A stretch of DNA of 64,000 bases from Castor canadensis (lineage: Eukaryota; Chordata; Mammalia; Rodentia; Castoridae). A program made the translations under genes and the position numbers. The notes under the pieces were generated by a model, which did not search any database, was not told the DNA's origin, and worked only from the letters and a program-made list of their open reading frames with translations. Within the stretch, counting starts at the first letter, position 1. Every line of letters starts with the position of its first letter. Below, piece after piece: positions 23,125 through 34,050 of the stretch. The stretch is taken from the NCBI RefSeq assembly GCF_047511655.1, contig NC_133401.1:12246001-12310000 (forward strand). Reading direction: 5' to 3'.

Positions 23125-26100
23125 GACTGGAAATAACAGGCACCTATCAATGTTAACAAGGAATGTAAGTGGCTTTAATGCCCCAACCAAGAGACATAAA
23201 AGAGCAAACTGGGTTAAAAAACAAGACCTAACTATATGTTGCTCATAAGAGACTCACAAATAAGAAAAACTCTGGCTTGTAGTAAAAGACTGGAAAAATG
23301 TTTTCCAAGTAAATGGTCCCTACAAACAAGCAAGAGTACCTATTCTGATAATGTAGACTTCAGACTAAAATCAATCAGAAAAGCCAATGAAGATCACTTC
23401 ATATTAATGACAGGAATAATTCATCAATAGGAAATCTCAATCCTAACATATATGTACCAAACACAGGGGCAACTATCTACATGAAAAAAAATCTAATGGC
23501 ATTAAGAGCACAGATAGATACTAACACAGTGGTAGTGGGAGACCTGAATACCTCACTCTCCCCAATATATTGGTCATCCAGACAAAAGATCAACAAAGAA
23601 ATTTCAGAGCTACTCCAAACATTGGACCAAATAGACATGGTTGATTTCTAGAGAGTATTTTACCCAACATCTAGGCAATACACATTTCTCTTCAGCTCCT
23701 GGAACTTTCCACAGAATAGAACATATTTTAGGACACAAAGCAAGTCTCAACAAAGTCAAGAAAATAAAAATAACTCCCTACATCATATCAGGACAGAAAG
23801 GAATGGAACTAGAACTTGACAATGAAAGAAACTCCAGAAAATATTCAAACACATGTAGGCTGAAAAACAATTGGGTGACTGATGTAATAAGGCAAGAAAT
23901 AGAAAAGTTTCTAGACTCCAGTGAAAATGAAAATACAATCCACCAGAATCTGTGGGACACAACAAAGGCCATGCTAAATGGAAAGTTTATACTTATAAGT
24001 GCCTACATTTAAAAACCAGAGAACTCTCAAGTAAACAATCTAATCATGCACCTTAAGCTCCTAGAAAACCAAGAACAAACCAAACCAGCAGATGGAGAGA
24101 AATAATAAAGATCAGGACAGAAATCAATGAGACCAAGACCAAAAAAACTCTATGAATAATCAATGAAAGAAAATGTTAGTTCTTTGAAAAGATTAACAAG
24201 ATTGACACACCTTAGCCAACATGACAAAATGGAGGAGGGAGAAGAGCCAAATTAATAAAATCAGAGATGAAAATAGGGAACTAACTACAAACACCAAAGA
24301 AATCCAGAGAATCATTAGAGCACTTTGAAAACCTATATTTAGGTAAACTGGAAAATCTAGATGAAATGGATATATTCCCAGATGCATATAACCAATCAAA
24401 ATTGAAACAAGAAGATATTAACCATTTAAATAGTCCTTTACATGCAATGAAATTGAAGAAGTAATAAAGGGTCTCCCTACAAGGAAGAGCCTAACACCTG
24501 AAGGATTCATGGCTGAATTTTACCAAACCTTTAAAGAAGAAAACCAATACATCTCAAACTTTTCCAGGAAGTAGAAGGAGAAGGAACACTACCAAACTCA
24601 TTCTATGAAGCCAGCATTACACTCATTATGAAACCCAATAAATTTGTAACCAGAAAAGAGAATTATTGGCCAATGTCTTTAATGAATATAAATGCAAATA
24701 TTCTCAACAAATACAGGCAAACAGAATTCAACAATATGTCAAAAAGATTTTACTCCATGATCAAGTCAGTTGCATTTCAGGGATGCAACAAACATAATAG
24801 AGCACATAAGTAGAAGCAAGGACAAAAACCACATGATTCTCTCAATAGATGCAGAAAAAGCCTTTTACACAATCCAACACCATTTCATGAGAAAAGCTCT
24901 GAAGAAACTAGGAGTAGAAGGAATGATCCTCAACCTAGTAAAGAGTATATATGACAATCCTAAAGCCAACATTATACTAAGTGGAGAACAACTGAAATAG
25001 TTCACCTTAAAGTCAGGAAAAAGACAGGGTTGTCCATTTTCTCCATTCTTATTCAATATAGTTTTGAAATTCCTAGCCAGAGCAATAAGATAAGATCAAC
25101 AAAAAGAACTGACTGAAACACAGAAGGAGGAAGTCAAAATATCCCTATTTGCAGATGACATGATCTTATACATAAGAGACCCCACAAATACTACCAAATA
25201 TACTAGAAATCATAATCACTTTTGGCAATGTAGCAGGATACAAAATTAACATAAAGAAACGAGTAGCTTTTCTATACACAAACAACACACAGACAGAGAA
25301 AGAAATCAGGGAAACAATTCCATTTACAATAGCCTCAAAAACAATAAAGTACTTTGGAATAAATTTAACAAAAGAAATCAAAGACCTTTTTAATGAAAAC
25401 TATAAACCACCAAAGAAAGAAGTTGAAGAAGACATCAGAAGATGGAAAGACCTTCCATACTCATGGATCAGTAGAATGAACATTGTAAAAATGATCATAC
25501 TACCAAAAGCAATCTACATGTTCAACACAATTCCTATCAAAAATCCCAATGACATTCTGCACACAAATAGTAAAAAATAAAATAAATAAGGAAACACAAA
25601 ACACCTCAAATAGCCAAAGCAATTCTGAACAAAAAGTCCAATACTGGAGTCATCACAATACCTGACTTTAAACTATGCTAGAGAGCCATAACAATAAAAG
25701 CAGCATGGTACTGGTACAAAAACAGACACAAAGACCAATGGATCAGAATAGAAGATCCAGACATACACCCACACAACAATAGACAGCTGATCTTTGCCAA
25801 AGAGCCCATGATGGAGAAAAGACAGCTTCTTCAACAAATGCTGCTGGGAAAACTGGACATCCACATGCAGAAGGCTGAAACAAGATCCATGTTTCCATCC
25901 TATACCAAAATCAACTCAAAGTGCATCAAAGACCTTAATATAAGGCGTGAAACTTTGAAACAACTCCAAGAAGCAGTAGGAAATACACTGGAACAGATAG
26001 GTATAGGGAACTACTTCGTAAACAGAACACAAAAGGCTCAGCATCTAAAAAAACCAATGAACAAACAGGACTGCATCAACTGGAATAGCTTCTGAACAGC

Positions 26101-26870
26101 AAAGGAAACAATCACCAGACTCAAGAGATAGCCCACTGAATGGGAGAAAATCTTTGCCAGCTATTCATCTGATAAGGCACTAATATCCAGAATCTACAGG
26201 GAATTAAAAAAACTCAGTCCCCAAAGATCCAACATCCCAATGAAGAAAAGGGCACATGAATTTAACAGACAATTCTCAAAAGAAGAAGTACAAATGGCCA
26301 GTAACTACATGAAGAAGTGTTCAACTTCCCTGGGTATAAAAGAGATGCAAATCAAACTAACACTTAGATTTTATCTTACTCCAGTTTGAATGATCATTCA
26401 ACAAATACTCGTAAGGATGTGTTGAAAAAGGAAATCTTATACACTGCTGTTGGGCATGCAAATTAGTATAACTACTATGGAAAGCAGTATGCAGATTCCT
26501 CAAAAAAGTAGAGATAAAACTGCCACATGATCCAGTGATACTGCTACTGGACATTTATCCAGAAGAACATAAAACAGGATAAAGTAGAAACACCTATACA
26601 CTGATGTTCATCACAGCACTATTTACAATAGCTAAGCACAGGAAACAAACCAGATGCTCTACAACTGACGAATGGATCATAAAATTGTGGTATATACACA
26701 CAATGGAGTATTACTCAGCCACAAGGAATAATGACACAGGGCTTGAAGGTAAATGGATGCAATTGGAGTAGATCATGTTAAGTGAAGTTAGCCAGGATCA
26801 GAAACACAAAAGATGCATGTTTTCTCTCATACATGGAAGATAGATACAAAGATAAACTCATACACAAAAA
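23125..26870 (+). pseudogene. L1 ORF2 remnant of L1-D
   Basis: ORF2p is recoverable only in pieces: endonuclease with a GDLNTSL motif (about 23541), the [16 protein letters not shown] segment in 23641-24012, the [10 protein letters not shown] block in 24770-25000, FADDMIL at about 25150-25170, and thumb/C-terminal parts to about 26870 (ACSTTDEWIIKLWYIHTMEYYSA-like). Many stops and indels; clearly dead. Confidence 0.8.
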
Positions 26871-27190
26871 CAAGTACAACCATATAGAAACTCAGTTGTA
26901 GATCATGTTTGTTACAATGGAACTGCTGTTTGGAACTTGGGGAAAGAGAGAAAGAAAAAAAGAATGATAGAACATCAGTAATATTGCATACCATAACATG
27001 TGAAGGTAGCGGATATAAGGATGTGTATTGAAAACTGTTAAAAAATGGGGGGTTAGAGGTAAAGGGGTAAGGGAGAGTATTCCAAGGGGTTGAACAGACC
27101 GAAGTTAAGCAGAGCTACAGTGAGACACCCTTTTGAATGTCAACTCAAATATTAATAATGAAAACCAGGACTGTGAAACAAGCACAGTTT

Positions 27191-27191
<1 letters not shown>

Positions 27192-27248
<57 letters not shown>
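27192..27248. repeat. (GT)n microsatellite in the L1-D 3'UTR
   Basis: About 28 uninterrupted GT units, so probably length-polymorphic. Confidence 0.95.
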
Positions 27249-27250
<2 letters not shown>

Positions 27251-27485
27251 GGTACTAGTGGTATGGGGGAGGGTGAAGGAAGGAGATTAACATAACAGTA
27301 TATGGTTGATGTGCTATATATATGTATATGAAACAGAATTAAAAATCCTCTCACTATTGCTTTGTTTGGTGGGGAGGAGGTTGATTGGGAGCGATGATGG
27401 GGGCAATATAAATAATTTATAGTGTAATACTAATAGGAATTGTCACTGTGAATCCCCCATATAATGAATATATAATAATAAAAAG

Positions 27486-28019
27486 ATGATCCAAACCTAG
27501 GAAATCACTCCAGAGTCTAAAGGACCCATAGCTATGACTTTCTTCATAAATATTCCATCCTTAAATCCTAGCCCATTGCTCTTACTCTAGAAACAACCCT
27601 GTTTCAGTCTATTGAAAGTGTGTTCCTTTTCTATTAAACTTTGCTGTTACTTTCACTGAATCTTCGCCTGCTGGACATGAACTTAGGTAAGTTTTCAAGG
27701 TCATTTTCAGGTAGCTTACTTAAAATTCCCCTGACCTTGAAGAAATGATCTGCCCTTAATTATCTTGGGAGGGTCCGAGGGCCATTGAAGATTTTCCCAC
27801 CCAGCGACCTTCTTGAGACTTTTCCATTCACCTCCTCATTTCCACCCCCAGTTTGTAAGTGACTGTGGATTCCAGCTCTCTTGATGGGCACCCTCTCCTC
27901 AAGACCAGTTCTCCACAATAAACCCTGTGCTGGCCTTTGTGCTGTCTCCTGACCTATTCATTCTTCACCTCTTTCTGTCTAATAGTTCTTCCCCAAACAG
28001 TATTAGTTTTACATTCATG
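27486..28019. other. Non-coding stretch, possible ERV LTR remnants
   Basis: Contains TATTAAACTTTGCTGTTACTTTCACTGAATC (about 27634-27663) and CCACAATAAACCCTGTGCTGGC (about 27914-27935), both of the form seen near the 3' end of gammaretrovirus-like LTRs (polyadenylation region). No retroviral gene is visible. Family not identified. Confidence 0.35.
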
Positions 28020-28021
28020 TC

Positions 28022-28068
<47 letters not shown>

Positions 28069-28079
28069 CATCTATCTAT
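28020..28079. repeat. (TCTA)n microsatellite
   Basis: About 14 TCTA units with one TCCA interruption near 28068. Confidence 0.95.
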
Positions 28080-28094
28080 TAGACTGAAAGAGGT

Positions 28095-28440
28095 GCAGAA
28101 TGGATAGGCAGGGAGATGACTCAAATGCCAGCACATGGTTTATTCAGGAAGAAACCCTGCAGAGGGCATTCCCCATCAAGAAATCTGGAATCCAAAGCCA
28201 TTTACAGGCTAGTGGCAGAAATGAGGAGGTGGGTGGAGAAGTCCAAGGAATGTCAATGGGTGGGAAAATCCTCAGTGGCCCTCTGACCCTCCTCAGATAA
28301 TGGCTTAAGTACAGATCATTCCTTCTAGCCAGGTGGGGAGTTCTAGTAAATGGCTGAAGATGGATATTTATTTCTCTTTAAGGCTGGGTGGAGAGGCTCC
28401 AGTTAGTCACCTTCAAGGGGGAGGAGGTCTGGTTCTAACA
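28095..28440. other. Unassigned, possible antisense LTR fragment
   Basis: ACATGGTTTATTCAGGAAGAAACCC near the start resembles a reversed LTR polyadenylation region; the remainder is not recognised. A 66-codon open frame here has no family features. Confidence 0.3.
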
Positions 28441-28463
28441 TGGCTTCCTTTTGTTCACCCTAA

Positions 28464-28510
28464 GATCTATCTATCTATCTGTCATCTATCTTCTATGTAT
28501 GTATGTATTT
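28464..28510. repeat. Degenerate (ATCT)n/(GTAT)n tract
   Basis: Short ATCT and GTAT tetranucleotide runs (GATCTATCTATCTATCTGTC, then TATGTATGTATGTAT). Confidence 0.85.
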
Positions 28511-28622
28511 TAAGTCTAATCAATCTGGAATTATATAATCAGGAAAATGTCTTCCAAAAACAAAGACAAAATAAAGTTGTTTCCAGATATACAAGAGTTT
28601 AAAGTTTTGTCACCCAATTGAA

Positions 28623-28712
28623 GGACTGGAGACAGAGCTCAGTGGTACACTGGTTGCCTAAGATGTGCAATGCCCTCGATCCAATTTCCATTTCTACTAA
28701 GAAAGCAAACAA
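28623..28712 (+). mobile_element. ID-like SINE, diverged
   Basis: GGACTGGAGACAGAGCTCAG, TGGTACACTGGTTGCC and GCCCTCGATCC followed by an A-rich tail: tRNA-derived SINE architecture, more diverged than the copy at 14833. Confidence 0.65.
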
Positions 28713-28889
28713 AAAACCCAAAAAACCATCAGCAGACCTGTCGTGCCCTACAAGAAATCCAGACAGAGGAAAATGATACCAGATGAAAGTATGAATCTAC
28801 ACAAAGGAATAAAGAGCACTGGAAACTAGAACCATCCAAGTGAATATTCTCCTATTATTTAAATACATGAAAAACATAACTGACTGTTT

Positions 28890-29113
28890 GCTTTTTTTTC
28901 TTTTTTGTAGAACTAGAAATTGAACCCAGGACCAGGTGCATGCAAGCCAAGTGCTCTCCCACTTAAGCTAGACTCCCACCTTTTCATTTTTGTTTCATTT
29001 ATGAGATATGATCTCACTGACTTTTGTGTGGGTTGGCATAGAACACTCTATCTCTGTGCCTCTGTCTCCTTAGTATCTGGGATTCCAGGTGTGTGCCACC
29101 ACACCAAGCTGAT
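28890..29113 (-). mobile_element. Antisense composite rodent SINE
   Basis: The right (ID-like) half reads GAACTAGAAATTGAACCCAGGACC and CAAGTGCTCTCCCACTTAAGCTA; the left (B1-like) half contains TTAGTATCTGGGATTCCAGGTGTGTGCCACCACACC. The order is that of an inverted composite SINE. Confidence 0.75.
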
Positions 29114-29754
29114 AGTTGACTGTTTAAACAATGGTCAGAATAATGATTTATGAGGTTTATAGCATATGTACTAATAAAATGTATGATAGCAACAGCCTAC
29201 AGCCCAGGGTATACTATATTTAGGTTCTTATATGCTACGTGAAGTGGTATAATATCACTTGAAGATAGATTGTGATAAGTTAAAGATGTATAGTTTAACT
29301 CTAAAGCAACCATACAGAGATCAAAGCAGAGACTCAGCCAACAAAGGAGATAAAATAGAATCACAGAATCATAGCAATACATGATAAGCCAAATATGTAT
29401 AGAGAGTAACTGAAAGCAGTCACAAAAATAACAAATTAAGGAATTATAGCTAGGAAGCCATGTGAAAAAAAACACACTCATGAAAAACATTTAATCCAAA
29501 AGAAAACAGAAGAGAAGAAAAGTGGAGAAGTAAGTTCCTTCTAGATTTATACCTAATAATGTCTACAATCATATTATAGAAAAACTGTCTAAACCCTCAA
29601 ATAAATAGGTATTAGGTGGGATGAAAAAGAAAAACCACACCAAAGTATGTGTTACCTGTAGAAACACACTTAAATATAAAGAGACAAAATTATACAGCAA
29701 ACAGGCATAAAAGGAATACCCAATCCTGACAAAAGGCATTTATAAGAAGTCTGT
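29114..29754. other. AT-rich DNA, no gene seen
   Basis: AT-rich sequence with no recognised exon or repeat family. Some A-rich runs (29466-29520) suggest a very old LINE, but no diagnostic motif was found. Confidence 0.4.
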
Positions 29755-29998
29755 AGCTATCTTGGTGCTGTGATTGAAGCCTGTTATCCTAGCGACTCAG
29801 GAAGTGGAAGTTCAGCAGATCATGGGCCCAGGCAGCTGGGCATGTTGACACAGTCCAAGCTGACCCAGGCATAAAATTGAGACCCTATTCACAAAATATT
29901 TAAAGCCAAAGGGATTGGAGGTATGGCTCAAGAGGCAGAGCACCTGTCTCACAAGAGCAAACTCTGAGTTTAAATCCCAGTACTTCCAAAAAAAAGGG
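29755..29998 (+). mobile_element. Composite SINE (B1-like plus ID-like), sense
   Basis: Left half: TGATTGAAGCCTGTTATCCTAGCGACTCAGGAAGTGGAAGTTCAGCAGATC and CATAAAATTGAGACCCTATTCAC. Right half: GATTGGAGGTATGGCTC, AAGAGGCAGAGCACCTGTC and TTTAAATCCCAGTACTTCC, then an A-run. Its mirror image is at 57437-57660. It is a useful lineage marker. Confidence 0.85.
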
Positions 29999-30084
29999 TA
30001 GATGATGCTGATGGCTGGGAATCCTTGATAGTTGAAGGTTCTTTTGTTGAAGACTGAGAACACTGTGGTCAGAAGATGAGGTCT

Positions 30085-31085
30085 GTCTATTTTTTTAAAC
30101 TCATCAAAGTGTTGTTGCTGACACTGTCATACTTTTGTGATGAGATGGGTTACTTTAATGTGATATCCCATCAAAGATTGCACTCTATAATAACTTTTCA
30201 CTTGAACACCTGTGCAATTTGAAATGCTTCTTCAGATTTCAATAATGTCTGTTTCTGCTTCAGTTTCTTTTTCTTTTTCCTCCTCCTCTGTGGATAACTC
30301 AACCAATTCTTTCAGTTCCTCATCTTTCAACACTTCTTGATGGTCTTCCATATCCTAATTAAGCATGATGGTAAATCTTTCTCTACCCACATGTCTTGCA
30401 GTCTATCCAATAATTTTTTAGATTTTTTTCTGTTAAAACCAATTTCTGAATCTGTGTAACCATCCCTTACTTGCAGGAAATGGCTTGTGGCCATTAGTTT
30501 CTTGGCTGAATTCTTCTTGTAGGCTCAGTGCTTTTTGGTGCAACATGTAGTCTTCTATCAACTTGTTTTCTGTTCATATATTCCACATTTGTAATGGCTT
30601 TTCTATCTTCACTAAGCACTTATGTACTGTGGCAATAACTTTTCCATTTTGAAGTGTGACAGCCAAACTAGCATGAATTTCTTTTTCCTTCTCCATAATT
30701 TCAAATAGAAGACTCATTCTTAGCATAGATCTTGACAACCTCTGCAAATTGTTTCTTCTCTTTCCTAAATAAGTTGACATCTTTCACTTTTTATGGCTTC
30801 TCTTTGGTGTATCTGAATTGTCTGCGTCACTACTCTTGGGCTTTGTGACAATTACTGAGTATCATAAGTGTTATTTGAACTGATCATTGCAATAGTGAAG
30901 CAGTTAATCATGTAACTGAGATGGCTGATAAGTGACTAATTGTTGTGTAGCATATACAGTGTGGATGCATAGGAAAAAAGGATGATTCATACCTTGGGTG
31001 GGATGAAATGTGGATGGTGTGAGACTTCAGCCCACTGCTCAGATTGTTACACAATTTACAACTTATAAATTGTTGAAAGACTGGT
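30085..31085 (-). mobile_element. Tigger1-like DNA transposon, internally deleted
   Basis: Tc1/mariner-superfamily (pogo-like) element. Minus-strand text matches Tigger1: the non-coding end at 31085-30850 (CAATTTATAAGTTGTAAATTGTG-like region, TTAGTCACTTATCAGCCATCTC), then the transposase N-terminus, with a SSDADNSD-type start near 30835, KEKEIHASLAVT and HKCLVKIEKPLQMWNI within 30780-30574, then KALSLQEEF and the CENP-B-type motif PASKGWLHRFRNWF at about 30490-30440. Catalytic DDE sequence is absent; the reading continues in the acidic tail (LKDEELKELVELSTEEEEKEKE at about 30350-30275). Stops and shifts make it a fossil. The region 30085-30230 is less certain. Confidence 0.85.
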
Positions 31086-31189
31086 GTTTCAGTTGGGGGC
31101 AGGGGTGGGATGCTATGAGTTGAATGCTCCAAAACTTAGGTTGAAATTTAATTACCACCACAACAATATTAAGAAGTGAGATTTTACAA

Positions 31190-31477
31190 TGACCCAATGC
31201 AGAAATGGTCAAATGAACTGAACAGAGGTTTTTCAATGGGAGAAGCCAAAAAACAAATGAAGAAATGCTCAGCATCCCTGGCCATAAAAGAATGCAAGTT
31301 GAAAGCAGGTTAAGATTCCACCTTATTCCTGTTAGATTGGCTATCATCAAGAACACAAACAACAAATGTTGGAGAGGATGTGTGGAAAAAGGAATCCTTA
31401 CACACTGTAAGGAATGTAAATTAGTAAAACCACTATGGAAAACAATATTTAAGGTCCTCAAAACATTAAACCATAGA
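31190..31477 (+). mobile_element. Old L1 3' ORF2 fragment
   Basis: Encodes [38 protein letters not shown] text split by a shift, then [25 protein letters not shown], the L1 ORF2 C-terminal cysteine motif (Cys, Cys, His, Cys all kept). It ends abruptly at about 31477, where L1-E begins. Confidence 0.85.
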
Positions 31478-32117
31478 ATGGGAAGAGTGACTTGCAGCTC
31501 AACCTCTTAATCCCCCTGAAGTCCCACACAGCTCCACTTCTCTGCCCTGTGTCCTGCTTCCCTGTGCATGTAGAAATTTGGAGCTCCACGATTGCCCCTG
31601 CTACATGACCTGCTACCCACACCATGAAACACCAGGAAGCCTGGGCCCCTGCACAAGCAGGACCAGAACTCTTGCTGCTCCACACATAACAAGAGAGGCA
31701 AGCCAGCAGACTTCATTCTCCCATGATTGCAGCTCTACTGTGCTGGGCTCCTGGAGCCTGTGCATGGCAAACATGCTTCAGAATTCATGCTGCCCTTTGG
31801 GTTGGTTCTCCAATGCCTGCAACAATAGTGGTGTGTCCTGGAATCCCACATCCTGGCACAAGTAAACACCAGGTCATCCACTGCCTTGCATGCACCAGAA
31901 AACTCAAGCCCATTGTTTTTCTGCCCCATGGGCACTCTCAACTTGGTAGTAAGTGCCAGGAGCCCACTGCCACACTTGCAAGTGAACCTCAGGCTCCATG
32001 CTTGGCTATTCTGCTGGCACCAAGATGCTTCCTTTCCCACAGAGCATGGAGGCTCAGATCACCAACAAAGTCTCCTGTGAGAGAGCCCCTGCAGCCCCAT
32101 CAAACAGTGGGAACCCA

Positions 32118-32790
32118 GCCCTACCACTGAGTAATCTGCCACTCTGTGGGTGCCAGGACCCCTGCTTCTCAAAGCCACAAAAAGACCCAGTGGTCCCCAC
32201 CATGTCCAAGGATGCAAGAGATTCCACTTCTTTGTTAAAAAATGAGAATGCAAATTTCCCCACAGAGAGGAGGAAAGCTGTAACCTGCTACTCTGTAGGT
32301 GGCACCAGAAGACCAAGGTTCTCAGAGGCCCAGCACTTCCTACTGCACCAGCCTGCAGGAGTGTCCCTCCAGTCTCAGTCTAAGAGCTGTAATCCCATTT
32401 CCTCCATTGAGTGGCAATCCATTACTCCACAATTCCAGGATCCCTGCCTTTCAAGATGCACAGAGACTCCCTATTCCCCACTGTGCCTGATAGTGGGAGA
32501 CTACCTGCTCCCCTCTTGAAGAGTGAGAATGCCAGATTCCCCACTGAAGGGAGGAAAGCTGTAACCTGCTACTCTGTAGGTGGCACCAGAAGGCTTGCTT
32601 CCCCAAAGTGCACAGAGGCCCAGCACTTCCTACTGTACCTCCTTGTAGGAGAGCCCCATTTATTCTGTCCAAAATCTGGAACCCTAGATTTTCCACTGAG
32701 TGGCAATCTGGTACTCTGCAGGTGCTTTGAGGCCTGGCTCGCATAGGGCACAGAGACCGAGCACTCTCCACTGTGACTGCTAAAGATATT
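32118..32790 (+). repeat. Tandem ~285-bp monomers in the L1-E 5'UTR
   Basis: The phrase beginning ACTGAGT/TTGAGTGGCAATC recurs at about 32118 (diverged), 32402 and 32690. The phrase GAGGAAAGCTGTAACCTGCTACTC, followed by TGTAGGTGGCACCAGAAG, occurs at 32268 and 32547. Spacing is 279-288 bp. A short exact tandem duplication (CCTGAGGGGAGAAAAGGGGTC type) lies at about 32828-32864. This is comparable in kind to the monomeric promoters of mouse L1. Confidence 0.85.
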
Positions 32791-33100
32791 CCCTCACCTA
32801 AGAGTGGGGATCCCAGCTCCCTCACTGAGGGGAGAAAAGGGGTCCCTGAGGGGAGAAAAGGGGTCATTGCCTCTCTGAGGCAAACTGCTGGAACTCCAGG
32901 AGAAAAAACTCAAAACCCCAACCACCTGGGCACAAGGGATTAAAATGCTAACCCCAAACAACTGCCAATGCACAATCTTAATGCAGAATGGAAGAGCAAG
33001 ACAATTACTCTCCCTCAAAAGCTAACTCCACCAGTAAGGATTTAAACACCTATGTAGAGGAGGAGATATTAAATAACAAATTCCAAAAACAATAGTAAAA

Positions 33101-33990
33101 ATGTTTAATGAGCTCAAAGACAAAATGCAAAGGTTAGTATCTGATTTCAAAAAGAATGTGAATAAACTATTAAATGAGCTTAAAGATAATACAAACAAAC
33201 AGATGAATGAAATTAATAAGAATACACAAGATATTAAAGAGGAAATCAATGAAGATATGGAAATCAAGCAAATAATCAATCCAAAATAAACAACTCACTA
33301 TCTAAGTAAATGTCTCAATTGAAAGCTAGGTGATCAGAGTGGAGCAAGTTGAAAATAGAGTACCAGGAACAGAATACAAAGAAGATGAATTAGACCAAAC
33401 AGTAAAAGATCATGAAAGAATGCTAAAAAAATGTGAGTGGAACATGCAAGACATCTGGGACCGAACATATGAATCAATGGTATAGAAGGAGAGGAGATAC
33501 AAACTAAAGGCATTGACATCCTATTCAATACAATAATACCTGAAAACTTCCCTAACCTCAGGTAAGAGAGAGAGTCATCCAGGTGCAGGGAGCATACAGA
33601 ACACCACCCTGTCAGGATCAAAAAGAAACACCCCCATACACAGCATAATCAAAGCACTCAGCACACAGAACAAAGAATTCTGAAAGCTGCAAAAGAGAAA
33701 AGACATTTCACATATAAAGACAAACCCATTAGATTCCTCAACTAAAACTCTAAATGCAAGAAAGTAATGGAAGGACATAATTCAGGCCCTGAAAGAAAGC
33801 AACTGTCAACTTAAACTAGTCTATCCAACAAAACTACCCTTCCCAATTGAAGGAGAAATTAAAACCTTCCACAAGGAAAAGCTAAAACAATTTACAACTA
33901 CCAAGAGAACAATAAAGAAGTTACCTAAAGGACCCTTACATACAGAAGAAGAGACTAGAGTGAGAAAGGAAGACTCAAGAAAGAATAAAA
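33101..33990 (+). pseudogene. L1 ORF1 remnant of L1-E
   Basis: The first segment (33101-33289) is a Lys/Asn/Glu-rich coiled coil (MFNELKDKMQRLVSDF...). It is followed by EQVENRVPGTEYKEDELDQTVKDHERMLKK-like text after shifts, a GIEGEEIQTKGIDILFN block near 33480, and SCQLKLVYPTKLPFPIEGEIKTFH-like C-terminal sequence near 33800-33870. Several indels. Confidence 0.75.
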
Positions 33991-34050
33991 CCTTTTGAGC
34001 AAGGAGACAAGTAAATAAAGAACATGTTAAACTAAAGTACATTGAATAAA

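Larger units (their letters stand above)
22441..27485 (+). mobile_element. Old LINE-1 copy L1-D
   Basis: A diverged plus-strand L1 beginning inside ORF1 (22441), continuing through ORF2 (about 23125-26870) and a long 3'UTR with a (GT)n microsatellite, ending at about 27485 in ATATAATAATAAAAAG. It lacks a 5'UTR. L1-C lies immediately upstream. It belongs to an older subfamily than L1-B/C: its 3'UTR lacks the C/G-rich tract typical of those. Confidence 0.85.

Noticed and set aside
27486..28019. Intact endogenous retrovirus
   Set aside because: Only LTR-like polyadenylation motifs are visible; no gag, pol or env sequence lies nearby.
31578..32867. Dense cluster of overlapping frames (up to 173 codons, both strands), which looks like a gene
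   Set aside because: The region is the GC-rich monomeric 5'UTR of L1-E; the frames repeat with the 285-bp unit and have no family resemblance.
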